This document shows positions 36,490 through 46,098 of a stretch of DNA of 64,000 nucleotides, in pieces. The translations under genes and the position numbers were made by a program. The DNA is from Nodularia spumigena CCY9414 (lineage in GTDB: Bacteria; Cyanobacteriota; Cyanobacteriia; Cyanobacteriales; Nostocaceae). Location: contig NZ_CP007203.1 in assembly GCF_000340565.2 (NCBI RefSeq), positions 1,061,281-1,125,280 of the forward strand. The letters are read 5' to 3'. The notes beneath the pieces are model-generated. The model searched no databases and was not told where the DNA came from. It saw only the letters and a list, made by a program, of their open reading frames with translations. How positions within the stretch are numbered: position 1 is the stretch's first letter; the number at the start of each line of letters is the position of its first letter.

Positions 36490-38082
36490 ATGATAAAAAT
36501 ACTTTGGAATGCTCTGAAGTTTAGTCCAGCCATTGTTGCGACATTGTTTGCGGCTAACAGTGCCTTAGCGGTTGAAGTCAATGAACAAGTGACAACTATT
36601 GCTCAGTTGACCCAAGAGGCTGATAGTATCGGTCAGGTAACATCTGTTTCTCAGTTTTCGGATGTGCAACCTACAGACTGGGCGTTTCAAGCTTTGCAGT
36701 CTCTGGTTGAGCGTTATGGTTGTATCGCAGGTTATCCCAATTCTACTTACCGTGGTAACCGTGCGTTGACTCGATATGAATTTGCAGCTGGTTTGAATGC
36801 TTGTTTAGACCGAGTTAATGAATTGATTGCGACAGCAACCGCCGATGGAATTACTAGACAAGATTTAGCTACATTACAGCGCTTGCAAGAAGAATTTTCG
36901 GCTGAATTGGCTACCCTACGCGGTCGTGTAGATGCTTTAGAAGCTCGGACTGCTGAATTGGAAGCGAATCAGTTTTCTACCACCACCAAGCTAAAGGGTG
37001 AAGCTATCTTTGCTTTGGCTGGTGCTTTTGGTGACGAAAGAGCAGGTGGTGGTGACATACAAGATAATGTTACTTTCTCTAATCGGGTTCGTTTGAGTTT
37101 ACAAAGTAGCTTTAGCGGAAAAGACAAGTTGCAAGTCCGTTTGAGTTCTGCTAATATCACTCAATTGGATGGTGATGTTACAGGAACCAGAATGACCCGT
37201 TTAGGCTTTGCTGGTGATAATGGTAACAACGTTGAAATTGATAAAGCTAACTACGCTTTCAACCTGAGTGATGCAATACGTGTCCAGATCGATGCTACTG
37301 GTTCAGAATTCTACGAAACTGGTGTAGATGTTTTCCATCCTGACTTCAAGAGCAGTGGTGGTGGTGCTATTTCTCGCTACGGACGTTTTAGCCCTATCTA
37401 TCGCCAAGGTTCTGGTGGTGCAGGTTTGACAGTGCAACTTAATCCTAAAGGAGCTTTAAGTTTGAGTGCAGCTTACCTAGCACCCGGAGCTAATGATCCC
37501 AGTGATAAAAATGGAATTTTCGATGGTAGTAATACCATCTTTGGTCAGCTAGCTTTCAAGCCGAGCAAAGCTTTCAATTTAGGTTTGACCTACGCTCGCA
37601 GTTATCAAAATAGCCAGACTGGCGTAGACCTTTTTGGTAGCACAGGAAGTAGTACAGGAACTGTGAATGCTCGCAGACCCTTTGGTAATGTTGCTACCTC
37701 ATCCAATAGCTATGGTGTACAAGCTACCTTCCAACCTAGCTCTAAATTAACATTAGGTGGTTGGGCTGGTTACACCACAGCAGATTCTGAAGTTACCGAT
37801 GCTGATGCAGAGATTTTTTACTGGGCTGCTAGCTTAGGTGTGAAAGACTTTGGTAGAGAAGGGAACGTACTCGGCGTTATCTTTGGTCAACCCCCGAAAG
37901 TTACTGGTGGTTCTGTAGAATCGGAACCAGACACCTCTTATCATTTAGAAGGTCTCTACAAGATGCGCCTCACTGATAATATCGCTGTCACTCCTGGTTT
38001 GTTGGTGATTTTCAACCCTGAACACAATAGCGATAACGACACCATTTATGTAGGTACTTTACGTACTACTTTCAGTTTCTAA
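36490..38082 (+). CDS. SLH-domain outer-membrane porin (OprB/iron-uptake porin type)
   Basis: 530 residues from the ATG at 36490; a GTG at 36472 is an alternative. The signal peptide MIKILWNALKFSPAIVATLF ends ALAVE. An SLH domain follows (FSDVQPTDWAFQALQSLVERYGCIAGYPN), which tethers the protein to peptidoglycan-linked polymer. A coiled coil (residues about 115-155) comes next, then a carbohydrate-selective-porin barrel ending in TLRTTFSF with the terminal aromatic residue of outer-membrane barrels. Members form major cyanobacterial outer-membrane channels for inorganic ions including iron. Confidence 0.93.
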   Translation: MIKILWNALKFSPAIVATLFAANSALAVEVNEQVTTIAQLTQEADSIGQVTSVSQFSDVQPTDWAFQALQSLVERYGCIAGYPNSTYRGNRALTRYEFAAGLNACLDRVNELIATATADGITRQDLATLQRLQEEFSAELATLRGRVDALEARTAELEANQFSTTTKLKGEAIFALAGAFGDERAGGGDIQDNVTFSNRVRLSLQSSFSGKDKLQVRLSSANITQLDGDVTGTRMTRLGFAGDNGNNVEIDKANYAFNLSDAIRVQIDATGSEFYETGVDVFHPDFKSSGGGAISRYGRFSPIYRQGSGGAGLTVQLNPKGALSLSAAYLAPGANDPSDKNGIFDGSNTIFGQLAFKPSKAFNLGLTYARSYQNSQTGVDLFGSTGSSTGTVNARRPFGNVATSSNSYGVQATFQPSSKLTLGGWAGYTTADSEVTDADAEIFYWAASLGVKDFGREGNVLGVIFGQPPKVTGGSVESEPDTSYHLEGLYKMRLTDNIAVTPGLLVIFNPEHNSDNDTIYVGTLRTTFSF

Positions 38083-38108
38083 GACTGGTTTTGGTGAGAA
38101 GTTAATTA

Positions 38109-38134
38109 AAAGCCCGCCTTGGTGCGGGCTTTTT
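38109..38134 (+). terminator. Rho-independent terminator after the porin gene
   Basis: AAAGCCCGC (38109-38117) pairs with GCGGGCTTT (38124-38132) over a 6-nt loop, with a run of T. It is 27 bp after the stop, a textbook terminator for an abundant transcript. Confidence 0.93.
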
Positions 38135-38149
38135 GTTGGCAAACGATCG

Positions 38150-38410
38150 CTATTTGGGATGATAATCTGGTTGATTCGGTATATCTACTGGTGGGCGATC
38201 GCTACTCCAAGCCCACCAAACATAACTACATTGACAATTGTAAAATTCCTGCCATTTCCGTCGCTGGTTTTCTGTGATTACAGGCGATCGCCTATTTATC
38301 CAAACTTCTAAAGCTTCACGGCTACTGGCGTGACAACTAGGACAGCAAAACTCGTAAGCGTGAACTGCCTGATTCGTCCATTTAGGGGGTATGGGAGCAA
38401 ATGCGTCCAT
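38150..38410 (-). CDS. Small conserved protein with zinc-ribbon-like cysteines
   Basis: 86 residues. FCCPSCHASS and YNCQCSYVWWAWSSDRPP provide two paired-cysteine knuckles, so a zinc-ribbon is likely. WINRRSPVITENQRRKWQEF lies between. The gene is compact and convergent with the porin. I recognise the cyanobacterial hypothetical type but no function. Confidence 0.68.
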   Translation of the reverse strand: MDAFAPIPPKWTNQAVHAYEFCCPSCHASSREALEVWINRRSPVITENQRRKWQEFYNCQCSYVWWAWSSDRPPVDIPNQPDYHPK

Positions 38411-38472
38411 GTAATCTTAATTGGGAGTTTGTAGTGAAGCACTTAAGTAGTATTATCACAGTAATAGAATAT

Positions 38473-38523
38473 ATTTTTCAACGCAGAGTCACGCTAAGTT
38501 AGCGCAAAGGTACGCTGAGTTAA
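38473..38523 (+). repeat. Direct-repeat motif upstream of the DUF3318 gene
   Basis: AACGCAGAGTCACGC, then TAGCGCAAAGGTACGC and TGAG: three imperfect copies of a CGCAGAG-type unit. This is another dispersed Nostocales repeat. It is non-coding. Confidence 0.5.
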
Positions 38524-38553
38524 GATTTTGGATGATAATTACGAATTATTCTA

Positions 38554-39159
38554 ATGGAGCCAAGGGTTGAAGTTCGCCGTTTGTTAGATGTAATGCCGGC
38601 TTCTAGTCGCATGACGATGAAAATTGTCAGCAAGCCGGAACAGCCAAAGGTAATTTATGCTACTTTTCCCCTACCTTGGAATCGGGAGCGCCCTATATAT
38701 ATTAATTTTGATTTGTGGTTGCGCTTGGCTAAACCACAACGGGATTTATTACTATTACAGAAGGTTAGCTGGTTGCTGGGAGTGAAGTGGTTTAAACCTG
38801 AGATTTATCAAGGTGTGGTTCTACTGGGTTTATTGGCGGGATTAGTTGAGTCAGCAGAGGCGGATGTGGTGGGTGTGGCTGTGGCTGGGGGATTAAGTGC
38901 GATCGCTTTGGTGCGAATTTGGCGCACTAACCAATCTTCTCAATCAGAGTTAAATGCCGATTTGGCAGCCCTGCGGATAGCCCAACGCCGGGGTTATTCG
39001 GAAACTGAAGCCGCCGAGCATTTATTATCTGCTATTGAGGCGATCGCTCACATTGAAAAACATCCTAGTTTGAATTTTAGCGAGTTAATTCGTTGCCAAA
39101 ACCTACGGGCGATCGCTGGTTTATCTCCAGTAGGTGTCCCAAAAGGTGATCAAAAATGA
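38554..39159 (+). CDS. DUF3318 family membrane protein
   Basis: 201 residues. The soluble N-terminal part (EVRRLLDVMPASSRM, NRERPIYINFDLWLRLAKPQRDLLLL) resembles a metalloprotease-like scaffold seen in this family. Two adjacent hydrophobic segments at about 87-125 are followed by an Ala/Glu-rich helical tail (QRRGYSETEAAEHLLSAIEAI). This is typical of cyanobacterial DUF3318; the function is unknown. Its stop directly abuts the convergent glycosyltransferase gene. Confidence 0.82.
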   Translation: MEPRVEVRRLLDVMPASSRMTMKIVSKPEQPKVIYATFPLPWNRERPIYINFDLWLRLAKPQRDLLLLQKVSWLLGVKWFKPEIYQGVVLLGLLAGLVESAEADVVGVAVAGGLSAIALVRIWRTNQSSQSELNADLAALRIAQRRGYSETEAAEHLLSAIEAIAHIEKHPSLNFSELIRCQNLRAIAGLSPVGVPKGDQK

Positions 39160-40872
39160 TTATTTACAGTGATAAAGTTCATATACATAACCATTGATTG
39201 CTGGTAAACTCTTTTCTTCTAAGTCACATTTTTCCACTTCCTCGGCTATGGGAGCCTGAAAATTCACTAACCATAAATCAAAGGGTCGTGGTAACTCCTG
39301 TAAGGTATTATTTAGGGATTTAGTAGCACTGTTGGGATTTTCGCCTTGATGAGCGAGAAGAAACAAAGGAGATGGAGAGGGTGAATTTTGCATTTTAAAT
39401 TCCCTTGCTACCCCCATCATTTCGCCAATGTGTACATGAGTTATATGGGTAGTAGCAATGAGTACGGGAATTTGAGATGTTTTTTGAATAAGTTGGACAA
39501 ACAGGTCAGGGCGGTAGTATTTCTGATAACCGAGATTACATACAACTGTGACAGCACTAAAAAATCCCATCAGCCAAATGAGTATGACGGCTTTTTTGCC
39601 AGTGATTCCCCATCTGTTATTGCTACCACGCCAACAAACTGCTAGACTTGCCCCTAATAAAACCATGACGGCGGGAAAGTAGACAAAGTTGTAACGAGCG
39701 CCCCGTGTTAAATCAATGCCCAGAAAGTACGTAAAAATAAAGAATAAAGCGATCGCCCCCACAACGAAACCAGCCAATACCTGAGTCATGAAGCGATTTT
39801 CTGGTTCCTGTAACTGCACCTTGAAGCCACGAATGAGTATTGGTAATGCCCAAATGAAGAAAATCAGCATTACTATTCCAGAAGCAATGACAATTGCTAG
39901 CTGTGGTGCTTCCACTGGTAGTAAGTAAAGCATGGTGAGCCAGGCTGCAAAAGCTTGAAAAATTGGGCTAATCCAAGCCAATCCCACTCGTGGTTGCTGA
40001 ATCCATTCGGTTAATTTACTACCATAGCTATTCTGTAAAAACACAGGCAGCCAAACTAATCCTGCCACAAAAGTACCAGCAGCAACTATATATATACGCT
40101 GCCAAATCGGGGAAAAAACAAGAGATAATTTCGCCCTAGTCGGTCTTTGATGCCAAGCTAGAAACATGATCACTAAAGCTTCTGTCAAGAGAGTAAGAGC
40201 GAAAAAATAATGAGTCGCAATACCCAAAGCATTAATTCCTACCCAGGAAAATACTAAAGAAATCGGTAATGGAGTCCGATTGTGAATGTGACGTGTAGCA
40301 ATTACCAAACAAGCAACCGAAGCAATCACCCACAAAATAGCCAAAGTGTAATGACGGGCTTCTTGTGCGAGAAAGATACCGAAGGGTGAGACTGTGATCA
40401 TGGCCGCAGCTAAATGACTCACCAGTCGCGAGCGAAAAGTTAACCAGCCCAAGCCATAGATAGCAGGAATCGAAGCTGCGCCAAAAATAGCCGAGAGCGA
40501 TCGCGCTCCCCATAAAGAAACTAAACCCCCTGGTGTCGGAAATAACTGCATCCACAGATGAGCGAGAAAAAAGTAAAGCGGAGGATGGTTAGTTTCTTGA
40601 CTTAGGTGTGTCCATACGTCTGAGATATTCGCAGTTGCTTGTGGTTGCAGTGGCTGTAATAAAATATCAGGTGCGATCGCTTGATCTAAAGGAACTGGTA
40701 AAAAACTATTTCCCAAACTAAACACCAAGGTCGAAAACTCATCAGTCCAAGGAGGTTTCGCCGTCAAATTAGCTAAACGTAAGCTGATACCGATGATTAA
40801 CCAAATCAGCAACAGTAAAGGATGAAACCAGCGAGTTGAAACGATAGAACGCCAATTATTATACAAATACAT
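39160..40872 (-). CDS. GT39-type membrane glycosyltransferase (ArnT/PMT-like)
   Basis: 570 residues with about eleven hydrophobic helices. An N-terminal PPWTDEFSTL supplies the conserved acidic residue of the first periplasmic loop in GT-C enzymes. NHPPLYFFLAHLWM follows, as in GT39/PMT_2 proteins. The enzyme transfers sugar from a polyprenyl-phosphate donor outside the cytoplasmic membrane. The acceptor is unknown. A dolichol-phosphate sugar synthase-like gene lies 140 bp upstream on the same strand and could make the donor. Confidence 0.85.
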   Translation of the reverse strand: MYLYNNWRSIVSTRWFHPLLLLIWLIIGISLRLANLTAKPPWTDEFSTLVFSLGNSFLPVPLDQAIAPDILLQPLQPQATANISDVWTHLSQETNHPPLYFFLAHLWMQLFPTPGGLVSLWGARSLSAIFGAASIPAIYGLGWLTFRSRLVSHLAAAMITVSPFGIFLAQEARHYTLAILWVIASVACLVIATRHIHNRTPLPISLVFSWVGINALGIATHYFFALTLLTEALVIMFLAWHQRPTRAKLSLVFSPIWQRIYIVAAGTFVAGLVWLPVFLQNSYGSKLTEWIQQPRVGLAWISPIFQAFAAWLTMLYLLPVEAPQLAIVIASGIVMLIFFIWALPILIRGFKVQLQEPENRFMTQVLAGFVVGAIALFFIFTYFLGIDLTRGARYNFVYFPAVMVLLGASLAVCWRGSNNRWGITGKKAVILIWLMGFFSAVTVVCNLGYQKYYRPDLFVQLIQKTSQIPVLIATTHITHVHIGEMMGVAREFKMQNSPSPSPLFLLAHQGENPNSATKSLNNTLQELPRPFDLWLVNFQAPIAEEVEKCDLEEKSLPAINGYVYELYHCK

Positions 40873-41012
40873 TTATTTATTGCCAAACATAATTTTTGCT
40901 GGTTGCAGCTAGAAAACGAATAACCAAGATAGACTTTAATTGCCGTACCAGCAACCAGTCAATTTGTATAGATTAGACTCACATTTGAGATTTAAGTTCA
41001 ATGTGAATCCCC

Positions 41013-42254
41013 CTATTTCACGTCTGTGACACGCCAGCTAAGTTTTAAATTCAACCAGAAATTCCAAATAGTAGCAACTGCGATCGCAATCAAATTAGCA
41101 ATGTATCTGTTACGAATAATTAAATTAAACACCAAATTTAACACCAAGACATTTAAAACTAATCCGCCAAGGCAAATTAAATTAAATTTCACAAATCGTT
41201 TCAGACGTTGATGCCATTCATTCTGGTTTCTACTGGCATCAGCAAAGGTCCAAGCATCATTCCACAAAAAATTATTAAAAATAGCTATTTCACCGGCAAT
41301 AATTTTACTTCGCGTTAAAGGTAAAGCCAAAGTAGTGGGGTCACTGAGTAAATAAAGTATAGTCATATCCACAAACACCCCACTGAGTCCCACCAATCCA
41401 AAGCGGAGGAATCTACCAATGGGAAAACCGATTTTTTTATTGACTCGTCCCACCACTCCCGTAGACAAGCGCAAACGGACTAAGTGGTGTAAATATTCTA
41501 CATATTGCTTCCATGTCACCTTACTTTCACCTTGTTGACGCTCACAGAATACATAACCAACTTCAGCAATTTCGCCCACATTTCCTCGCCCGATGACCTC
41601 CAGAAGAATTTTGTATCCTATGGGATTAAAAGTGACACCTGCTACACAGGCGCGGCGCACTATAAAATAACCACTCATAGGATCAGAAACTCTGCCCAGT
41701 ACTCCAGGTAGTAGAATTAATCCTAATACTTGAGCGCCACGGGACAAAAAACGCCTGATAATATTCCAACTACTAACGCCACCCCCATCTATATGACGGC
41801 TAGCTACTGCTAAATCTGCTCCCTGTTTAATTGCAAACAATAATTCGATTAATATTTCTGGTGGATGCTGTAAATCTCCGTCAATCACCCCTAGAATACT
41901 ACCCTTTGCCACTTGCCATCCCCGAATTACAGCTGAAGACAGCCCCCGTTCTTGTTCCCGTCGCATTACCTGCAATTGCGGATATTCCCCCATGAGGGAT
42001 TGTGCTACTTCCCAAGTGCGATCAGGGCTATCATCGTCAACTACAATTAGTTCGTATTGTCCAGGGATAGATTCATCGAGGAGTTCACTCAATATTTTGA
42101 CAATCTTTTCAATATTGTCACGCTCTTGGTAAGTGGGAATCACAAGTGAAAGATAGATGGGTTCACTATTAAATCCGAAGTTGGCAGGGGGTAGTTCTGG
42201 AATTTGTAATGGGGTAATTGTTTCTGACAACAAAACATTATTTTTTTTATTCAT
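41013..42254 (-). CDS. Polyprenyl-phosphate glycosyltransferase fused to a GtrA domain
   Basis: 413 residues. The GT2 domain spans about 30-255: LVIPTYQERDNIEKIV, VVDDDSPDRTWEVA, GVIDGDLQHPPE (DxD-type Asp) and ISGYF-like MSGYFIVRR. The C-terminal 140 residues form four hydrophobic helices of the GtrA family (FGLVGLSGVFVDMTILYLLS, FNNFLWNDAWTF). Such fusions make and flip polyprenyl-phosphate sugars. Together with the following GT39 gene this looks like a two-gene donor-plus-transferase unit. Confidence 0.9.
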   Translation of the reverse strand: MNKKNNVLLSETITPLQIPELPPANFGFNSEPIYLSLVIPTYQERDNIEKIVKILSELLDESIPGQYELIVVDDDSPDRTWEVAQSLMGEYPQLQVMRREQERGLSSAVIRGWQVAKGSILGVIDGDLQHPPEILIELLFAIKQGADLAVASRHIDGGGVSSWNIIRRFLSRGAQVLGLILLPGVLGRVSDPMSGYFIVRRACVAGVTFNPIGYKILLEVIGRGNVGEIAEVGYVFCERQQGESKVTWKQYVEYLHHLVRLRLSTGVVGRVNKKIGFPIGRFLRFGLVGLSGVFVDMTILYLLSDPTTLALPLTRSKIIAGEIAIFNNFLWNDAWTFADASRNQNEWHQRLKRFVKFNLICLGGLVLNVLVLNLVFNLIIRNRYIANLIAIAVATIWNFWLNLKLSWRVTDVK

Positions 42255-42375
42255 ATTGGTCGGTAGAGATTATACATGAAATAGTTTTTAATTAATATTA
42301 ATTTAATCAATTCTGATAGTCTGAACATTAATAATAATTTCTGCCAAAATAGTAAAAGTAACTTGGTTATGACTG

Positions 42376-43518
42376 ATGCCCTGTACAACTGTTGATAGTA
42401 TTTTGGATCATGCCCTCTTGGGGTACGATTTATCTCCCGCCGATGGAGTGGTATTGTTAAAACAAACTGACCCAGAAGCGATCGCAGCCATTCGGACTAC
42501 GGCTGACAAACTCCGCTACAGTCAAGCAGGCAATACTGTAACTTACGTCATTAACCGCAATATCAACTTTACTAATATCTGTGAGCAACACTGTAGTTTT
42601 TGCGCTTTCCGCCGGGATGACGGTGAGGCTGGTGCTTACTGGTTGGATTGGGCGCAAATTCTCGAAAAATCCACAGATGCGGTACAAAGAGGCGCAACGG
42701 AAATCTGTATGCAGGGGGGATTAAACCCACAAGCGCAAATCAACGGCAAGTCTTTAGATTATTACTTAAAGTTAGTAGAAACCATCAAGCAGGAATTTCC
42801 CCAGATACATTTACACGCTTTTTCGCCTCAAGAAGTGGAATTTATCGCCAGAATTGACGGTATTGAATATGCTGATGTAATTGCTGCTTTGCGGGATGCT
42901 GGTGTAGGCTCAATGCCAGGAACAGCAGCTGAGGTGTTAGATGATCAAGTGCGGCGGGTACTGTGTCCAGAAAAGATTGATACAGCCACTTGGTTAGAAA
43001 TTGTAGGTACAGCCCATAAATTAGGTTTACCGACTACTAGCACTATACTATCGGGGCATATTGAAACGCCAGAACAACAAATTGGGCATTTAGAAAAATT
43101 GCGATCGCTCCAAAAAACTGCCATCAATCAGGGATATCCGGCGCGCATTACCGAGTTTATTCCATTACCATTTGTCGGACAAGAAGCACCGAAATCATTA
43201 CGCCGTCGTGTCGGACGTGACCAACCAGTATTAAATGATGCTCTATTACTCACAGCAGTGGCGCGGATTTATTTGGGAAATTACATCCCCAACCATCAAC
43301 CAAGTTGGGTAAAACTGGGGCTAGCTGGTGCTACGGAAGCTTTATTGTGGGGTTGCAACGATATCGGCGGCACATTAATGGAAGAACACATTACCACAAT
43401 GGCAGGAGCTTTGGGTGGTACTTGTATGGAAGTGGAAACTCTACAAAATGCGATCGCCTCTCTCGGAAGACCCCACCAACAACGCGACACTCTCTATCAA
43501 AAAGTCATTAGTCATTAG
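42376..43518 (+). CDS. cofH: FO synthase subunit 2 (radical SAM, CofH)
   Basis: 380 residues. [23 protein letters not shown] has the CxxxCxxC cluster motif. [26 protein letters not shown] and [14 protein letters not shown] are CofH hallmarks. It joins a tyrosine-derived radical to 5-amino-6-ribitylaminouracil in deazaflavin (FO) synthesis. In cyanobacteria FO serves as antenna of some photolyases. CofG is not in the window. The last five codons and the stop (K-V-I-S-H-stop) lie inside a TCATTAG heptamer array, so the C-terminus is repeat-derived. Confidence 0.93.
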   Translation: MPCTTVDSILDHALLGYDLSPADGVVLLKQTDPEAIAAIRTTADKLRYSQAGNTVTYVINRNINFTNICEQHCSFCAFRRDDGEAGAYWLDWAQILEKSTDAVQRGATEICMQGGLNPQAQINGKSLDYYLKLVETIKQEFPQIHLHAFSPQEVEFIARIDGIEYADVIAALRDAGVGSMPGTAAEVLDDQVRRVLCPEKIDTATWLEIVGTAHKLGLPTTSTILSGHIETPEQQIGHLEKLRSLQKTAINQGYPARITEFIPLPFVGQEAPKSLRRRVGRDQPVLNDALLLTAVARIYLGNYIPNHQPSWVKLGLAGATEALLWGCNDIGGTLMEEHITTMAGALGGTCMEVETLQNAIASLGRPHQQRDTLYQKVISH

Positions 43519-43640
43519 TCATTGGTCATTGGTCATTAGTCATTGGTCATTGGTCATTAGTCATTAGTCATTGGGAAGTTACCCTCTTCTCCCCCCTGCT
43601 CCCTGCTCCCTGCTCCCCTGCCTCTTCTCCCCACTCCCCA
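43503..43640 (+). repeat. Composite repeat: heptamer array, linker, pyrimidine tract
   Basis: Ten TCATTAG/TCATTGG heptamers (43503-43573) are followed by GGGAAGTTACCCTCTTCTCC, then CCCTGCT heptamers and CCCCTGCCTCTTCTCCCC. This is the unexpanded version of the large array at 55259-56340, and it overlaps the cofH stop codon. Confidence 0.9.
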
Positions 43641-43712
43641 ACCGAAATGATCCCCAGGATACCAATCCAGGATAGGATAGACCTTGATTTACCTCTTATT
43701 CACTGAACAAAT

Positions 43713-44111
43713 ATGAAGCGCTATTGGTCGCGTCTACTGGCCTTGGTTTTGGTTGTCACCCTTGGACTCATGGGCTGTTCTGAGAGTTCAGACAGTTTGA
43801 CAGGGGATTACCGTCAAGACACCTTGGCTGTAGTCAATGTTATGAAACAAGCTCTGGATTTAACAGCAGATTCACCCGACAGAGCCGCTATTCAAGCAGA
43901 AGCACGTCAAAAAATTAACGATTTTTCGGCTCGCTACCAACGGGATAACTCTGTTTCCGGTCTTAATTCCTTTACAACCATGCGAACAGCTCTCAACTCC
44001 CTAGCTGGACACTACAGCTCTTACCCAAATCGTCCCGTACCCCAAAAGCTCAGAACTCGTCTAGAGCAAGAGTTAGCACGGGTAGAAACTGCGCTGAGGC
44101 GTGGGGCTTAA
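43713..44111 (+). CDS. psb27: Photosystem II assembly lipoprotein Psb27
   Basis: 132 residues. The N-terminus has a lipoprotein signal with LGLMGCSES (lipidated Cys). The mature protein has the family sequence LTGDYRQDTLAVVN, EARQKINDFSARYQ, SFTTMRTALNSLAGHYSSYP and the tail LRRGA. Psb27 binds CP43 on the lumenal side of photosystem II assembly and repair intermediates, before the oxygen-evolving complex is built. It is monocistronic between cofH and a glycoside hydrolase gene. Confidence 0.96.
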   Translation: MKRYWSRLLALVLVVTLGLMGCSESSDSLTGDYRQDTLAVVNVMKQALDLTADSPDRAAIQAEARQKINDFSARYQRDNSVSGLNSFTTMRTALNSLAGHYSSYPNRPVPQKLRTRLEQELARVETALRRGA

Positions 44112-44444
44112 CTATTGGTAATTCGATTGTTAAGGGTCAAAAGTCCAGAGTCCTCAATTTTTACTCTAGACGGTTGACTCTTGACTACTTGTCAATTAAT
44201 TGATTGCATGAAACTTAAAACACCAGAAAAGTCGAGTATAAATTACTCCCAAAATAGTTTAACTCTGCATTAGGCAGTTGTTGTAAAAAATTTATCAAAA
44301 AATCTGGCAACAGAAAGAGAATTTTGGCAGTCTTGAATATGTAAGCTGCAAAACTTTCAGTGATCAAGTAAAATTTTTTATACCTGTAGCTAAAATTTTT
44401 TTTGCATTAGGATTGATTATTGATTTGTGCTTATACTTTTAGGT
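44112..44444. other. 333-bp intergenic region
   Basis: AT-rich, with no gene or clear terminator. GTCAAAAGTCCAGAGTC and GACGGTTGACTCTTGACT (about 44136-44185) form an imperfect inverted repeat just after psb27 that could act in transcript ending. Confidence 0.5.
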
Positions 44445-45944
44445 ATGTTTAACTGTCCTTTGAATCTTTCCAGAACAATTTTATTTTGGCGCTGTCTATT
44501 CGCTACCGTTTTTACCAGTAGTTTGTTTATTTCTTACTTTGGTAGCCCAGCAGCACAGGCGCAAGTAACCGAATATTGCCAATTAACCACAGCAGCAGCA
44601 AAAGCCAAAGAAGACTTACGTTTGTCAGCACTCCAAAGCAATCCAGAGGCTCAGAAACGCTACCAACAACTTTTGAAGCAACACGCAGAGGATTTGCAAA
44701 ATTGCCGTAATCAAACTTGGCCAGAAACCCAAGCGATTTGGTTACGTTTATATCCCTGTGACATTCAGCCAGGAGCAATTGACCAGATTATGGATCGAAT
44801 TGTCAACCGTGGCTATAACCAAGTTTATGTAGAAGCTTTTTCAGATGGGCAGGTATTATTACCAGCAGGAAGTAATCCCACAGTCTGGCCATCTGTAGTT
44901 CGCACCGCCGGAGCCGAAAACATCGATTTGCTGTCTGTGGCTATTGAAAAAGGTCGGCAACGTGGTTTAAAAGTTTACGCCTGGGTGTTTACCAACAATT
45001 TCGGCTATACTTACGCTCAACGCCCAGACCGGGTAGAGGCGATCGCACGCAATGGCAAAGGTCAAAACAGCCTATCCGTCACTGATAACGGTTCTCAACT
45101 ATTCATAGACCCCTATAATTTACAAGCCAAACGCGACTACTATCAAATGGTACAGGAAGTAGTCCGCCGCCGCCCAGATGGAATTCTATTTGACTACGTG
45201 CGCTATCCGCGACAAGCCGGAACAGATTCTATTGCTACCAAAGTTTCGGACTTATGGCTATTTACTCCAGCCACTCAACAAGCTTTATTTAACCGCGCCC
45301 AGAACAACAAAGGAAGAGAACTAATTCAGCGTTTTGTGGGTAAGGGATACATCACAGCCGGGGATATCAACGAAATAGATCGGCTTCACCCTCAAGAAAA
45401 CGAACCCATGTGGCAAGGTCGGATTCCTCAACCAGAGCAAAAGTCAATCCTCTCTGCAACTGACAGACAACCACTGTTACAAGTGCAATTATGGCAACTA
45501 GCAGTGGCTCACGCCATGCAAGGTATTTTAGATTTTGTGGCATTAGGTACTTACTCACCCCAGCAACAAGGAATACCCTCCGGCGCAGTGTTTTTTCCAG
45601 ATGGTAATCAAGCTATCGGACGAGGCTATGATTCCCGCTTGCAACCTTGGGATAGGTTTCCTAGTTCTTTAGAATGGCATCCCATGTCTTATTCTACTTG
45701 TGGTAATGCTAGTTGCATTGTACAGGAAGTACAACGAGTTTTGAAAGCTGCACAACCAGGAACAAAAGTTATTCCGGCTTTAGCAGGAAGTTGGGGAAAA
45801 TCAGTGGGTAATCGTCCATCACTAGAAGCCCAAATGCAAGCACTGCGCCAAGCTACTCCCCAATTAAAAGGTGTGAGCCATTTTGCTTATTCTTGGCAAA
45901 ATCCTGAACATGATAATGATCGCAAATTCTGTCGCGTTCGCTAA
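44445..45944 (+). CDS. Secreted GHL10 (DUF187) family glycoside hydrolase-like protein
   Basis: About 499 residues from the ATG at 44445; a GTG at 44427 adds six. A signal peptide ends GSPAAQAQ. The TIM-barrel domain shows AIWLRLYPCDIQPGAI, GYNQVYVEAFSDGQVL, KVYAWVFTNNFGYTYA and PDGILFDYVRYPRQAG, matching GHL10/DUF187 proteins. It ends HFAYSWQNPEHDNDRKFCRV. The class is thought to act on cell-wall or extracellular glycans. No substrate can be deduced. C-terminal cysteines probably form disulfides in the periplasm. Confidence 0.86.
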   Translation: MFNCPLNLSRTILFWRCLFATVFTSSLFISYFGSPAAQAQVTEYCQLTTAAAKAKEDLRLSALQSNPEAQKRYQQLLKQHAEDLQNCRNQTWPETQAIWLRLYPCDIQPGAIDQIMDRIVNRGYNQVYVEAFSDGQVLLPAGSNPTVWPSVVRTAGAENIDLLSVAIEKGRQRGLKVYAWVFTNNFGYTYAQRPDRVEAIARNGKGQNSLSVTDNGSQLFIDPYNLQAKRDYYQMVQEVVRRRPDGILFDYVRYPRQAGTDSIATKVSDLWLFTPATQQALFNRAQNNKGRELIQRFVGKGYITAGDINEIDRLHPQENEPMWQGRIPQPEQKSILSATDRQPLLQVQLWQLAVAHAMQGILDFVALGTYSPQQQGIPSGAVFFPDGNQAIGRGYDSRLQPWDRFPSSLEWHPMSYSTCGNASCIVQEVQRVLKAAQPGTKVIPALAGSWGKSVGNRPSLEAQMQALRQATPQLKGVSHFAYSWQNPEHDNDRKFCRVR

Positions 45945-46098
45945 GGTGCAAAAATCTAGTTCCCCTCGTCGCTTGCACCGGAGGGGTTAGGGGTGGGGTT
46001 TCTTAACTACAAGGAGAGGTAGGGGGGTTAGTAGAAGCTTGAGAAATGTTCTCTAGTGAATTTGCAAGTTTTTAAACTGTTATATTAAATTGCTATAA

